A stretch of 10,151 bases of DNA from Actinomycetes bacterium (GCA_021784205.1 JAJXTB010000096.1:1-10151), one strand, 5' to 3'; counted from the first letter of the stretch, positions 1-6,732 are shown. Notes: generated by a model from the sequence alone, not told the origin. Program-made: numbers and translations.

Positions 1-1364
1 GACCACTGGGCGTAGAGGGTGGTGCTCGCACTAAAGGTGTAGTTCTGTCCGTTGGTGTAGGCGGTGCCACCACCGCCTGAGATGGTGTTCCAGCCCGTAA
101 AGGTGTAACCCGCACGGGTGAACGTGTTGGACGTGAGCGCAGTAGTCGTGTTGTAGGCAGCGAGCTGAGACGTCACCGAAGCCGTGGCGCCATTGGGATC
201 GAAGGACACCATGTAATCCGTGCCCTGGATACACGTGCCATCGGCGTTGCTGTACTCCTCTTGGGTGTAGTAGTGGTGTCCGTTGATCGTCTGGTCGTAG
301 TAGGCACCACTCGCCCCACCCGTCGGTAAGTCGAAGATGAAGTTGCAGTTGTCACCGATCTCGTTGCCATTTGACGTCGCGAACCAACCACCACTAGTAG
401 GATCACTCATCGCCTCACTGAGTTCGTGGCTCGTCACACTGATCTCAGAATCGGCGTCAATGTTCCCATTCGGCGTCTGGGTAACGCTGCACGTCGGCCC
501 GCTCGAGGGCGTGACCGCGTAGGGCATTACCGCGTAGATCGAGTTCGTCGCCGCGATGGCACTGTGATAGCCACAGAAACTCCCTTGGCTACCCACCACC
601 GAGCACTGACCGCCTCCGGCCAAATTGGCTGCCCCAAAACATGCCTCCAGCGTCGGGGGCAAGTACATGATGACGATGTGGTTAAAGTCGTTGGCCAGAC
701 CATTCGCCGTCTTCAAGGTGGCCACTTCAGACTGGATCTGCGAATCTGTGATGCACGCGGGCGCACCGGTATCGGGTGTGCACCCACTAGTCGGCAGAGC
801 TGTCGTGTCGATGATTGGCGCTCCGGCCACGATGTTGTAGTTGATGGGTTGGCTCGACGCGTTCGTGTACTGCTGTAGTACCGAGTACACATTCGTCAGC
901 GAGCCACTGTCGTGAGCCACGTCGGTCAAGTACTGCTCGATCAGACTCTCATATCCCGCCGTGAAGCTGGAGCTGTAGCCGGCTGGCGTCCAAAAGACCG
1001 GCGTCACCGTGACGGGGGTACCACTCGTCGTTCCCATCAGAGAGCCCGAGTTGTACACCAAGGTCGCCGCGCCCGTCGCCACGCTGAGCGGCGAACGCGC
1101 CATCGATGACGTCGAGGTCACCGATGAGAGGCAGTGGCCGGTCGAGGGCCCGATGATTCGTGGTCGCACGATGCCCCAGAAGCGGCCGATGTGCGTAGGG
1201 CCGGACACCACCGCGGCGCTGCTGGCGCACGGTGTCGAAGACGGTGTCACGGTCGGGTGCGAGGCGGACACCACCGCTCCCGCGATTCTGACGTCACCTC
1301 CCGCGACGAAGGCCACCGGGATGAGAAGTGACAGTACAAGACTCGTGACACGGCCAACTCTCAC
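1..1364 (-). CDS. Exported HExxE-domain protein with InlB-type repeat (3' end outside window)
   Basis: This frame stays open from a GTG at 1364 to the left edge (454 codons) with no stop, so the C-terminus is missing. The start is supported by a strong Shine-Dalgarno (GGGGAGG at 1371-1377, 6 nt spacing). Residues 1-34 form a signal peptide: basic VRVGR, a hydrophobic core to about 21, likely cleavage near VSA-SH. Residues about 100-380 are a Cys-containing globular domain with FCGYHSA (263-269), YAVMPYAV (277-284) and HELSEAMSDP (313-322), followed by GNEIGDNC (333-340). The HExxE plus NEIGD..C arrangement resembles bacterial relatives of the plant EXORDIUM/phosphate-induced-1 family; metal binding is inferred. 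Residues about 385-454 (VSFDPNGA ... RAGYTFTGWNT ... TLYAQW) match the InlB B-repeat (Listeria-Bacteroides, Flg_new) pattern, typical of surface proteins; more repeats or an anchor may follow outside. Codon use is less GC-biased than in the genes to the right. Substrate is unknown. Confidence 0.85.
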   Translation of the reverse strand, partial: MRVGRVTSLVLSLLIPVAFVAGGDVRIAGAVVSASHPTVTPSSTPCASSAAVVSGPTHIGRFWGIVRPRIIGPSTGHCLSSVTSTSSMARSPLSVATGAATLVYNSGSLMGTTSGTPVTVTPVFWTPAGYSSSFTAGYESLIEQYLTDVAHDSGSLTNVYSVLQQYTNASSQPINYNIVAGAPIIDTTALPTSGCTPDTGAPACITDSQIQSEVATLKTANGLANDFNHIVIMYLPPTLEACFGAANLAGGGQCSVVGSQGSFCGYHSAIAATNSIYAVMPYAVTPSSGPTCSVTQTPNGNIDADSEISVTSHELSEAMSDPTSGGWFATSNGNEIGDNCNFIFDLPTGGASGAYYDQTINGHHYYTQEEYSNADGTCIQGTDYMVSFDPNGATASVTSQLAAYNTTTALTSNTFTRAGYTFTGWNTISGGGGTAYTNGQNYTFSASTTLYAQW

Positions 1365-1587
1365 GTCGACCCTCCCCTTCAGCGGCCTCGACGCCGGTCA
1401 TCGGTGCGCTGTGTCGAGATGTTACAGGCGCTCTTGTGACATCCACAGACTTACAGCCCGGGGCCGCAAGGAAGGGTCCTCACCCAGACATTCTGATCAG
1501 GCCCGCAGTCCCCACAAGTTGAGTGACGTTTCGAGTGCCGCTACACGCCAGGGGTTAAGAGGACCCGCTCGCCGCGGCGGCGCCGAC
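1365..1587. other. Intergenic region between the two exported-protein genes
   Basis: This gap separates the stop of the propeller gene from the start of the HExxE gene, both on the minus strand. It must hold the promoter of the latter unless the two are co-transcribed. I see only weak candidates, such as TAACAT around 1420-1425 on the minus strand with no good -35. A GC-rich 10-bp palindrome (CGCCGCGGCG, 1570-1579) lies just after the stop but has no T-run, so it is not a convincing terminator. No small ORF with supporting signals is seen. Confidence 0.5.
1371..1380 (-). promoter_or_regulatory. Ribosome binding site deciding the GTG start at 1364
   Basis: Read on the minus strand this is GAAGGGGAGG, followed by six bases and the GTG. 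It is the best Shine-Dalgarno in the left half of the window and it fixes the start just ahead of a signal peptide. Confidence 0.75.
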
Positions 1588-2925
1588 CTAGGCGACGCGA
1601 TGAAAGCCGAGGGGGCAGCGCGGGCTTACGCCAGTGATGTGTCGCACCAGACGTCCCCGAGCACACGAGATGCTTCGATTCGGGGAGGTGACCGTGAATA
1701 TCTCAGACGGTGACGAGTTGCCCGCGATTCCCGTCGCGACGATCGAGACGCCGTAGGAGGTATCCGCCGCAAGCCCCGAGAACATGCAACTGGGCGCTCG
1801 CACGATCTGCGTGAAACTCGACGGTGCCCCGAAGCCGTAGAGCAGCGTGCAGCGCCACGACGTCGCGTTCGACGCCGACCAGTGGACGCTCAGACTCGAC
1901 GACGTGGTACTGGCCACCAGCGACTTCGGTGCGATTGGGTAAGACGCGCTGACGCGCACGTAGTTGTTGCCCCCATCGCCGACGTAGATCAGCCCACGGG
2001 AGTCAACGGCTAGCGAGGCGAGTTGCATGCCCATGGGCGTGATCGTGGTGAGGGGGGTGACATTCGAGCTCGACACCTGCGCTCCGCCAAAGAGGGCTGA
2101 CTGCACGCTCGGGCCACTCAACTCCGAGACCAGACCCGTGTTGTCGTCGGCCACGATGACGTTGCCGTTGGGTTCGGCCTTAACCCCCACCGGGCGACTA
2201 AGGCCCACCGATCCGGCCACCAGCGACACGGGTACGGCGGCGCCACCACCGGCGAGCGCGTTTGCAACTTGCGCCGCCGACACGCCGTCAAGTGAGGACG
2301 CGTTCGTAAAGAGCAGGTTGCCCGTGCTGTCAAAGGTCACGTCGGTCGAAGACGAGTCGGTACTTCTGGCAATCACTTGGTAGCCATTGGCACCCGGACC
2401 CAGGGGAAAGGATCCGCCACGGAGCGTGGCCGCCGAGACGCCGAGGATCTCCGAGACACCACCCGGGCACATGCTGACCGCGAGATCGCCACTCGTGTTA
2501 AAGGCGAGTCCCCCGGCGCCGTAACACCCGGTATTGAGAACTTCGACGAGACCACTGCCGGGACTCGCCATCACGCCCGACGCCAGTTGGGCGGCGCTTT
2601 CGACGTAGACGCAGTTGCAGCCGCCCTGGACGCTCATGTATAGGTTGCCCTGAGCGTCAAAGGCGAGTCCCTTGGGATTGCCAGGAGTCGTGGCCACCGT
2701 CGAAATGGTGCCGTCGGCGGCACGTTCGATGACGGCCTGGTTCGCGTAGGACGCCGCGTAGAGGTTTCCTCCATTAACCGCCATACCCTCGGACCAGCCG
2801 AGTGCCGAACTCGAAAAGAGCGTCGTGAACGTAGTGCTGGCGCCCGCGTCGAGCGTCAGTCCACCGGTCAGCACCAGGACGAACGCCAGCGGGACCCCCA
2901 GAACAGCGCGCCAGAATTTTGCCAT
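1588..2925 (-). CDS. Exported NHL-like beta-propeller protein with FN3 domain and C-terminal two-Cys tail
   Basis: The product is 445 aa. Residues 1-30 are a signal peptide (MAKFWR, hydrophobic core VLGVPLAFVLVLTGGL, cleavage near DAGAS). Residues about 45-328 contain six recurring units of the type GLAFDxxGNLY: EGMAVNGGNLY (46), NPKGLAFDAQGNLY (83), GGLAFNTSGDLAV (138), TDVTFDSTGNLLF (194), RPVGVKAEPNGNVIV (244) and ASLAVDSRGLIYV (303). This is the NHL/SMP-30-like propeller pattern. Residues about 331-415 fit a fibronectin type III domain (PKSLVASTTSSSLSVHWS ... ADTSYGVSIVATG). The tail SISCARGRL...ITGVSPRCPLGF (418-441) is a two-cysteine motif I associate with C-termini of exported actinobacterial proteins (from memory). 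There is no catalytic motif; an extracellular binding role is inferred. A -10-like TAGATT lies exactly 6 nt before the ATG and only a weak GGGAA precedes it, so the mRNA may be leaderless. The gene is separated by 223 bp from the next minus-strand gene. Confidence 0.85.
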   Translation of the reverse strand: MAKFWRAVLGVPLAFVLVLTGGLTLDAGASTTFTTLFSSSALGWSEGMAVNGGNLYAASYANQAVIERAADGTISTVATTPGNPKGLAFDAQGNLYMSVQGGCNCVYVESAAQLASGVMASPGSGLVEVLNTGCYGAGGLAFNTSGDLAVSMCPGGVSEILGVSAATLRGGSFPLGPGANGYQVIARSTDSSSTDVTFDSTGNLLFTNASSLDGVSAAQVANALAGGGAAVPVSLVAGSVGLSRPVGVKAEPNGNVIVADDNTGLVSELSGPSVQSALFGGAQVSSSNVTPLTTITPMGMQLASLAVDSRGLIYVGDGGNNYVRVSASYPIAPKSLVASTTSSSLSVHWSASNATSWRCTLLYGFGAPSSFTQIVRAPSCMFSGLAADTSYGVSIVATGIAGNSSPSEIFTVTSPNRSISCARGRLVRHITGVSPRCPLGFHRVA

Positions 2926-2931
2926 TTTCCC

Positions 2932-2937
2932 AATCTA
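2932..2937 (-). promoter_or_regulatory. -10-like hexamer of a possible leaderless promoter
   Basis: On the minus strand this is TAGATT, followed by six bases (GGGAAA) and the ATG at 2925. That spacing puts the expected transcription start at the start codon. No good -35 hexamer is visible at 16-18 nt. The same geometry recurs at 6739 and 7293. Confidence 0.4.
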
Positions 2938-2954
2938 GGCTCGCGCCACATTCG

Positions 2955-2975
2955 CCCCCGCGTTTCGGGCGGGGG
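2955..2975. terminator. GC-rich hairpin between asparaginase and propeller genes
   Basis: CCCCCGC (2955-2961) and GCGGGGG (2969-2975) form a perfect 7-bp stem with a 7-nt loop. It lies downstream of the asparaginase stop and just upstream of the -10 of the next minus-strand gene. No T-run follows on either strand, so it may be a weak terminator, an insulator or part of a control site. Confidence 0.35.
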
Positions 2976-2995
2976 ATCTGAGAATTCACTCATGG

Positions 2996-3029
2996 CGCCA
3001 GCTGTCGAGAGACGCCTCGTGAGCTGGCG
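2996..3029 (-). terminator. Hairpin abutting the asparaginase stop codon
   Basis: CGCCAGCT (2996-3003) pairs with AGCTGGCG (3022-3029). Inside it CGAG (3006-3009) pairs with CTCG (3016-3019) after a 2x2 internal loop, giving an extended stem-loop next to the TGA of the asparaginase gene at 3030-3032. There is no T-tract, so intrinsic termination is uncertain; mRNA 3'-end protection is an alternative. Confidence 0.35.
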
Positions 3030-4052
3030 TCAGTGCTCTACGTTGGATCGAAACATGGCGTCGTGAACCTCGACAAAGGCCCGACGGCACCCGTCGATCG
3101 ACGTGTCCGCCCCGAGCAGGACGCTGAGGAGAATCCGCGCCTTGCGCGCGTCGAGGGCGCCCGCGCCGAAGAGCCCGCGCGCCAGCAGGTCTATCTCCGA
3201 GCCCGCGAAGCGATAGGTACTGGTGAGGGTCTCACCGGCCCCCGTGCGCGAGGCGAGAACGACGGGTATCTCTCGAGCGAGCTTCTCAAGCCGCTCAAGC
3301 GCGCGGGAGGGGACGTGGCCACCGCCGAGGGCCTCGACGACGACGCCGCGATAGCCCGCGGCGCGCACGTGATCGAGCAGCGCCAGGGAGTCACCCAGCG
3401 ACGCGCTGATCAAGGCGACCGGCGCGGGCGGCTCGAGCGAAACGTTCAGATCGGGCCAACGAGGCAGTGAGAAGCCCAGCCGCACGTGCCCCTCGCTCAC
3501 CCATCCGAGCGGACCCAGCGACGTCGAGCGAAACGTAGCGGTACTCGTTGCGTGCGTCTTGCGCACGTAGCGCGCGGCGTGAATCTCACCGTTGAAGACC
3601 ACGAGCGCGCCCAGGCCGCGCGCCGCCGGAAAGGCGGCCACGCGAAGGGCGTCGAGGAGATTTGCCGGGCCGTCGGCTCCGGCGTCGCTGGCGTGACGCA
3701 TGGCCCCCGTCACCACGACGGGCTCATCGCGGCGAACGAGCAGGTCGAGGGCGAAGGCGACCTCCTCGAGAGTGTCGGTGCCCTGGGTGACGACGACGCC
3801 CTGGGCGCCCTCGTCCAGGCGAGCGTGAATCTCTCCGACGAGAGAAGTGACGTCGGAGAGGGAGAGATCACTCGAGGGGACGAGACGAAATGCGCGAGCG
3901 TCGATCGACGCGATCTCTTCCACCGCACCCACGCCAGACAGCAGGTCGGTCGCGTCGAGACGCGGCGTCACGCCACTCACGCCGGGCGTCGCGGAGGAGG
4001 CAATGGTGCCACCCAGGGAGATCACGGCCACTCGAGGTGTCGAACGGGTCAC
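3030..4052 (-). CDS. L-asparaginase (asparaginase/glutaminase family)
   Basis: The enzyme hydrolyses L-asparagine to L-aspartate and ammonia. The 340-aa product has the usual family length and both signatures: LGGTIAS (13-19, nucleophile T16) and TQGTDTLEE (89-97, catalytic T92-D93). VTGAMRHASDAGADGPANL (114-132) and the active-site lysine in RKTHATSTATF (K165) also match. The set T16, T92, D93 and K165 is complete, so activity is likely. LGGTIA replaces the common TGGTIA, and no tyrosine is seen in the flexible lid after motif 1. There is no signal peptide, so the enzyme is probably cytoplasmic. I chose GTG 4052 because AAAGGA lies 4 nt upstream and a -10-like TAGAGT lies upstream of that. 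GTG 4073 would add seven residues. The frame stays open further upstream, but that part has no homology-like character and overlaps the divergent gene. Substrate preference between Asn and Gln cannot be read here. Confidence 0.93.
   Translation of the reverse strand: MTRSTPRVAVISLGGTIASSATPGVSGVTPRLDATDLLSGVGAVEEIASIDARAFRLVPSSDLSLSDVTSLVGEIHARLDEGAQGVVVTQGTDTLEEVAFALDLLVRRDEPVVVTGAMRHASDAGADGPANLLDALRVAAFPAARGLGALVVFNGEIHAARYVRKTHATSTATFRSTSLGPLGWVSEGHVRLGFSLPRWPDLNVSLEPPAPVALISASLGDSLALLDHVRAAGYRGVVVEALGGGHVPSRALERLEKLAREIPVVLASRTGAGETLTSTYRFAGSEIDLLARGLFGAGALDARKARILLSVLLGADTSIDGCRRAFVEVHDAMFRSNVEH
3052..3068 (+). repeat. 17-bp direct repeat, left copy
   Basis: AACATGGCGTCGTGAAC occurs here, inside the last codons of the asparaginase gene (minus strand, encoding about VHDAM), and again identically at 4111-4127. 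The flanking bases differ. Confidence 0.9.
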
Positions 4053-4076
4053 GGAGTCCTTTGGTCGGGTCACGTC

Positions 4077-4089
4077 CACTCTAGGAGTG
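4077..4089. promoter_or_regulatory. Palindrome over divergent promoter region (possible operator)
   Basis: CACTC-TAG-GAGTG is an inverted repeat with 5-bp arms in the short region between the divergent asparaginase and substrate-binding-like genes. It includes the minus-strand -10 candidate TAGAGT (4078-4083) for the asparaginase gene and a plus-strand TAGGAG (4082-4087). A regulator binding here could act on both genes; this is inference from position. Confidence 0.35.
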
Positions 4090-4110
4090 CTGCCCTCGGC
4101 GACGTGTGCG

Positions 4111-4127
4111 AACATGGCGTCGTGAAC
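4111..4127 (+). repeat. 17-bp direct repeat, right copy
   Basis: This is an exact copy of 3052-3068. It spans the GTG start (4122) of the substrate-binding-like gene and lies upstream of the asparaginase start, so the two copies bracket the asparaginase gene (offset 1059 bp). Confidence 0.9.
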
Positions 4128-5033
4128 GAAACTACCTTGCGCGTCGGAACGTTCACGCCGTCGGTCGTCATGGAGTTGGCCCGTCGACGCGGCGACTTCT
4201 CGCGCGCGGGCCTCAACGTCGACGAGCTGTCGGTCGTCTCGTCCCCCGCGCAGTTTCGCTCGCTCTCTCACGGCGAACTGGACGTGGCCGTGACGAGTCC
4301 CGACAACGTCTTGGCCTACCAGTTCTTGTCGAACAACCCGCTGGGACAACGCCTCTCACTTCGCGTCCTCAACGCGCTCGATCGCGGCACCGGACTCTCG
4401 CTCTGGCTCGCTCCGGGCGTCGAGTCGGTCGAGGCCGTGCGTGGAGCCACGCTGGGTGTCGATGTGGCGACATCGGGATTCGCCTTCGTGGCCTACGACC
4501 TGTTGGAGCGTCACGGAGTATCGCGCGATGCGTACGCGGTGAGCGCTCTGGGATCAACGCCGCTACGAGCGCGCGCTCTCATCAAGGGCGACTGCACCGC
4601 GACCGTTCTCAACGCGGGCAACGAGCTGCGCGCGGCCAGCGCGGGCTGTCACCTCGTCGCGCGGGTGGAAGAGCTCGGCCCCTACCTCGGCACGGTGATC
4701 GCCACGATGGCCGATCTGGGCGCCGAGTGGCGCGCGGCGAGCGAGCGCTTCGCCTCCGTGATGCGCCACGTCGCCCACGACGTCGTCACCGGCGTCCTCG
4801 ACGTCGAGACAATCGCCGCCGCCCAGTCCGTTCTCGGCATCACCGCTCTCGAGGCCGGCCAGCACCTCGCCGTGTTAAAGGACCCCGTTACCGGACTCGT
4901 CCCCGACGGGATCGTCGACTCGGCCTCGATCGCCACGCTGGTGTCGTTGCGACGAAAGTACCTTGATACTCCCGAGCTCGATACCGTGCTTGATTCACTC
5001 GGCGACGTCGTGCGCACCGAGGCTCTCGCGTAG
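4122..5033 (+). CDS. Orphan substrate-binding-protein-like protein (NMT1/THI5/SsuA type), no signal peptide
   Basis: The product is 303 aa from GTG 4122. The opening LRVGTFTPSVVMELARRRGDF (6-26), the stretch SSPAQFRSLSHGELDVAVTSPDNVLAY (40-66) and WLAPGVESVEAVRGATLGVDVATSGFAF (95-122) follow the pattern of periplasmic-binding proteins of the nitrate/taurine/thiamine-precursor (NMT1/THI5-like) group. Such proteins normally start with a signal peptide or lipobox. Here neither the start nor the in-frame sequence upstream is hydrophobic, and no permease or ATPase gene is nearby. A cytoplasmic sensor, ligand scavenger or THI5-like enzyme are possible; the NMT1 Cys-rich active-site signature is not seen, so a biosynthetic role is not supported. 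The start is uncertain: neither GTG 4122 nor GTG 4104 has a good Shine-Dalgarno. It is divergent from the asparaginase gene (69 bp apart), which hints at shared control and perhaps a nitrogen-related ligand. Confidence 0.75.
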   Translation: MNETTLRVGTFTPSVVMELARRRGDFSRAGLNVDELSVVSSPAQFRSLSHGELDVAVTSPDNVLAYQFLSNNPLGQRLSLRVLNALDRGTGLSLWLAPGVESVEAVRGATLGVDVATSGFAFVAYDLLERHGVSRDAYAVSALGSTPLRARALIKGDCTATVLNAGNELRAASAGCHLVARVEELGPYLGTVIATMADLGAEWRAASERFASVMRHVAHDVVTGVLDVETIAAAQSVLGITALEAGQHLAVLKDPVTGLVPDGIVDSASIATLVSLRRKYLDTPELDTVLDSLGDVVRTEALA

Positions 5034-5051
5034 GAGCGAGTGAAACTTTTT
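5025..5051 (+). terminator. Candidate intrinsic terminator of the substrate-binding-like gene
   Basis: CTCGC (5025-5029) pairs with GCGAG (5036-5040) around a 6-nt loop holding the TAG stop, followed after 6 nt by TTTTT (5047-5051). The stem is short and the T-run is slightly distant, so this is a weak call. A second small hairpin, GGGGT/ACCCC at 5057-5072, follows. Confidence 0.4.
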
Positions 5052-5132
5052 AACTCGGGGTCCCTCCACCCCCTACATCGCACGGTTGTCGACGTCAGCG
5101 CGCGAGAGAACACCCATAACGACCCGCCGCGC

Positions 5133-5155
5133 GCCACCTCGCTCACTAAGGTGGC
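5133..5155 (+). promoter_or_regulatory. Hairpin that would mask the ribosome binding site of the aldehyde dehydrogenase
   Basis: GCCACCT (5133-5139) and AGGTGGC (5149-5155) form a 7-bp stem with a 9-nt loop. The right arm is the Shine-Dalgarno (AAGGTGG, 7 nt before GTG 5162), so folding would block initiation. As DNA the same inverted repeat could be an operator. I do not recognise a known riboswitch or thermometer class. Confidence 0.5.
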
Positions 5156-5161
5156 CTGCAC

Positions 5162-6706
5162 GTGACGAGAAGGATGTTGGCCGTGGCCCGAACCTCGCAA
5201 TCCAGTTCCCCACTGACCAGCGCCCTCCTCGAGGCCCGCCCGCGCTGGGGCGCCTTCATCAACGGCGCGTTCGTGGCCGACGAGCGTGCCGCCACCTTCG
5301 AGGTCCTCGAGGCCGCGAACGCCCGGCCCCTCGCCGTGGTCGAGGTGGCCGACGAGGTCACGGTGGCGGCGGCGGTGGTCGACGCGCGCCGCGCCTACGA
5401 CGAGGTGTGGCGCTACCTCGCACCCAAGGAGAAGGGCGCCCTCATGCGTCGCGTCGCCGCGCACATTCGCGAGCACGCCGACGAACTCGCCGAACTGTGC
5501 GCGCGCGAAGTCGGCAAGCCCCAGCGCGACGCCCTGCGCGTGGACGTGACCTCGAGTCACACCAGCTTTGACTACTACGCGGGACTCACCGAGTTCATCC
5601 ACGGGCAGATCCTTGACCAGGGTCCGGTCGAAGCGCGAGTGACCTACGAGCCCTACGGCGTGGTGGCGGCGATCCTGCCCTTTAACTGGCCGCCCATCCA
5701 CTTCTCCAAGAAGTGCGCGCCCGCCCTCGCCGTGGGCAACACCGTCGTCATCAAGCCCGGCGAACAGGCGCCCCTCACCGTCCTTCGCCTCGTCGAACTC
5801 GCCAACGAGGTCCTGCCCCCCGGGGTGATCAACGCGGTGAGCGGCATGCCGGCCGGCGCCGCGCTCGCCTCGCACCCGCGCGTGGAGCGGATCTCCTTCA
5901 CCGGCGCGACCGCCACCGGACGCAAGGTCATGGAGAGTGCGGCGAAGAACCTCACCTTCACCACCCTCGAGCTCGGGGGTAAGAACGCCCTCATCGTGCT
6001 CGATGACGCCGACCTCGACAATGCTGTCGCGATCGCCGTTGAGGGCATGTTCTACAACCAGGGCGAGGCCTGCACGTCCACCTCGCGAGTGCTCGTGCAC
6101 GACTCGCTCTACGACGCCTTCGTCACGCGCTTCGTGGCGGCGACGAGGGAGTTGCGCGTGGGAGATCCGCTCCTCGCCACGACGGACATTGGCCCCCTCG
6201 TCGACGCGCGCCAGCGCGACCGCGTCTTGGACTACGCGCGCGTCGCCCTCGAGGAGGGCGCGACGCTGCTGTACCGCGGTGAGGTGCCCACTGAGGAGCA
6301 CCTCGCGTCGGGCTTCTACGTGGCCCCGGTCATCTACGGCGACGTGACCGCGACGATGACGATCGCCCGCGAGGAGATCTTCGGGCCGATCTGTGCACTG
6401 ATGAGATTTTCCAGCGACGACGAGGCTGTCGCGATTGCCAATGACACCGACTACGGACTGACCGCCGCCATCATGACCGCTGACGAGACGCGGGCCGCGC
6501 GCCTCGCAACGCGCCTCGAGGTGGGCATGGTCTTCGTGAACAACTACACCCGGCGCAACTTCGTGGGCTCGCCCTTTGGCGGCGTCAAGGGCAGCGGGTA
6601 CGGACGCGAGTACGGCGAGGACACGCTGCACGAATTCGTTCGCGCGAAGAACGTGCGCTTCCCCTCGGGCCGCGGCGTCATCGCCGGTTGGCCGCCGCGC
6701 GCCTAG
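5162..6706 (+). CDS. NAD-type aldehyde dehydrogenase
   Basis: The product is 514 aa and covers the whole ALDH superfamily fold. It oxidises an aldehyde to the carboxylic acid with NAD(P)+. Visible residues are the oxyanion asparagine in PFNWP (N175), the cofactor-binding lysine in VVIKPGEQAPLT (K198), FTGATATGR (246-254), the general base in LELGGKN (E270), the nucleophile in NQGEACTSTSR (C304), EEIFGP (E405) and the C-terminal SPFGGVKGSGYGREYG motif (470-485). Glu201, at the position equivalent to Glu195 of human ALDH2, points to NAD preference. No key residue is missing. GTG 5162 is preferred because AAGGTGG sits 7 nt upstream; ATG 5174 is possible but poorly spaced from its GAGAAGG. The first 25 or so residues are an unremarkable extension with no signal peptide. 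The substrate (betaine, aminobutyr-, succinate-semi- or aromatic aldehyde) cannot be chosen, and neighbours do not reveal a pathway. Confidence 0.95.
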   Translation: MTRRMLAVARTSQSSSPLTSALLEARPRWGAFINGAFVADERAATFEVLEAANARPLAVVEVADEVTVAAAVVDARRAYDEVWRYLAPKEKGALMRRVAAHIREHADELAELCAREVGKPQRDALRVDVTSSHTSFDYYAGLTEFIHGQILDQGPVEARVTYEPYGVVAAILPFNWPPIHFSKKCAPALAVGNTVVIKPGEQAPLTVLRLVELANEVLPPGVINAVSGMPAGAALASHPRVERISFTGATATGRKVMESAAKNLTFTTLELGGKNALIVLDDADLDNAVAIAVEGMFYNQGEACTSTSRVLVHDSLYDAFVTRFVAATRELRVGDPLLATTDIGPLVDARQRDRVLDYARVALEEGATLLYRGEVPTEEHLASGFYVAPVIYGDVTATMTIAREEIFGPICALMRFSSDDEAVAIANDTDYGLTAAIMTADETRAARLATRLEVGMVFVNNYTRRNFVGSPFGGVKGSGYGREYGEDTLHEFVRAKNVRFPSGRGVIAGWPPRA

Positions 6707-6732
6707 AGAGGGCTCCGGGGCGTCGGTACACT
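6704..6732 (+). promoter_or_regulatory. Leaderless-type promoter for the membrane protein gene
   Basis: TAGAGA (6704-6709) and TACACT (6727-6732) are 17 nt apart, and the GTG at 6739 follows 6 nt after the -10. There is no Shine-Dalgarno before the GTG. The -35 is moderate and overlaps the end of the aldehyde dehydrogenase gene. Confidence 0.5.

Noticed and set aside
1420..1470. TGTGGATGTCACA (minus strand) as a CRP-like operator
   Set aside because: The spacer between half-sites is too short for the CRP consensus (TGTGA-N6-TCACA) and one half-site is imperfect.
426..1713. Plus-strand open frames opposite the left exported-protein gene, and the minus-strand frame at 949-1230
   Set aside because: They overlap the convincing minus-strand frame with signal peptide and recognisable domains, and show no domain of their own.
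3486..4121. Longer N-terminus for the substrate-binding-like gene (start at 3486)
   Set aside because: This part is antisense to the asparaginase catalytic core and reads as Arg/His/Gly-rich shadow sequence.
3052..4127. 17-bp repeat as attachment sites of a mobile element
   Set aside because: No integrase, transposase or terminal inverted repeats are present, and the segment holds only the asparaginase gene.
4053..4349. Longer asparaginase N-terminus (start at 4349)
   Set aside because: The added 99 residues have no family character and run antisense through the start of the divergent gene; a Shine-Dalgarno and -10 support GTG 4052.
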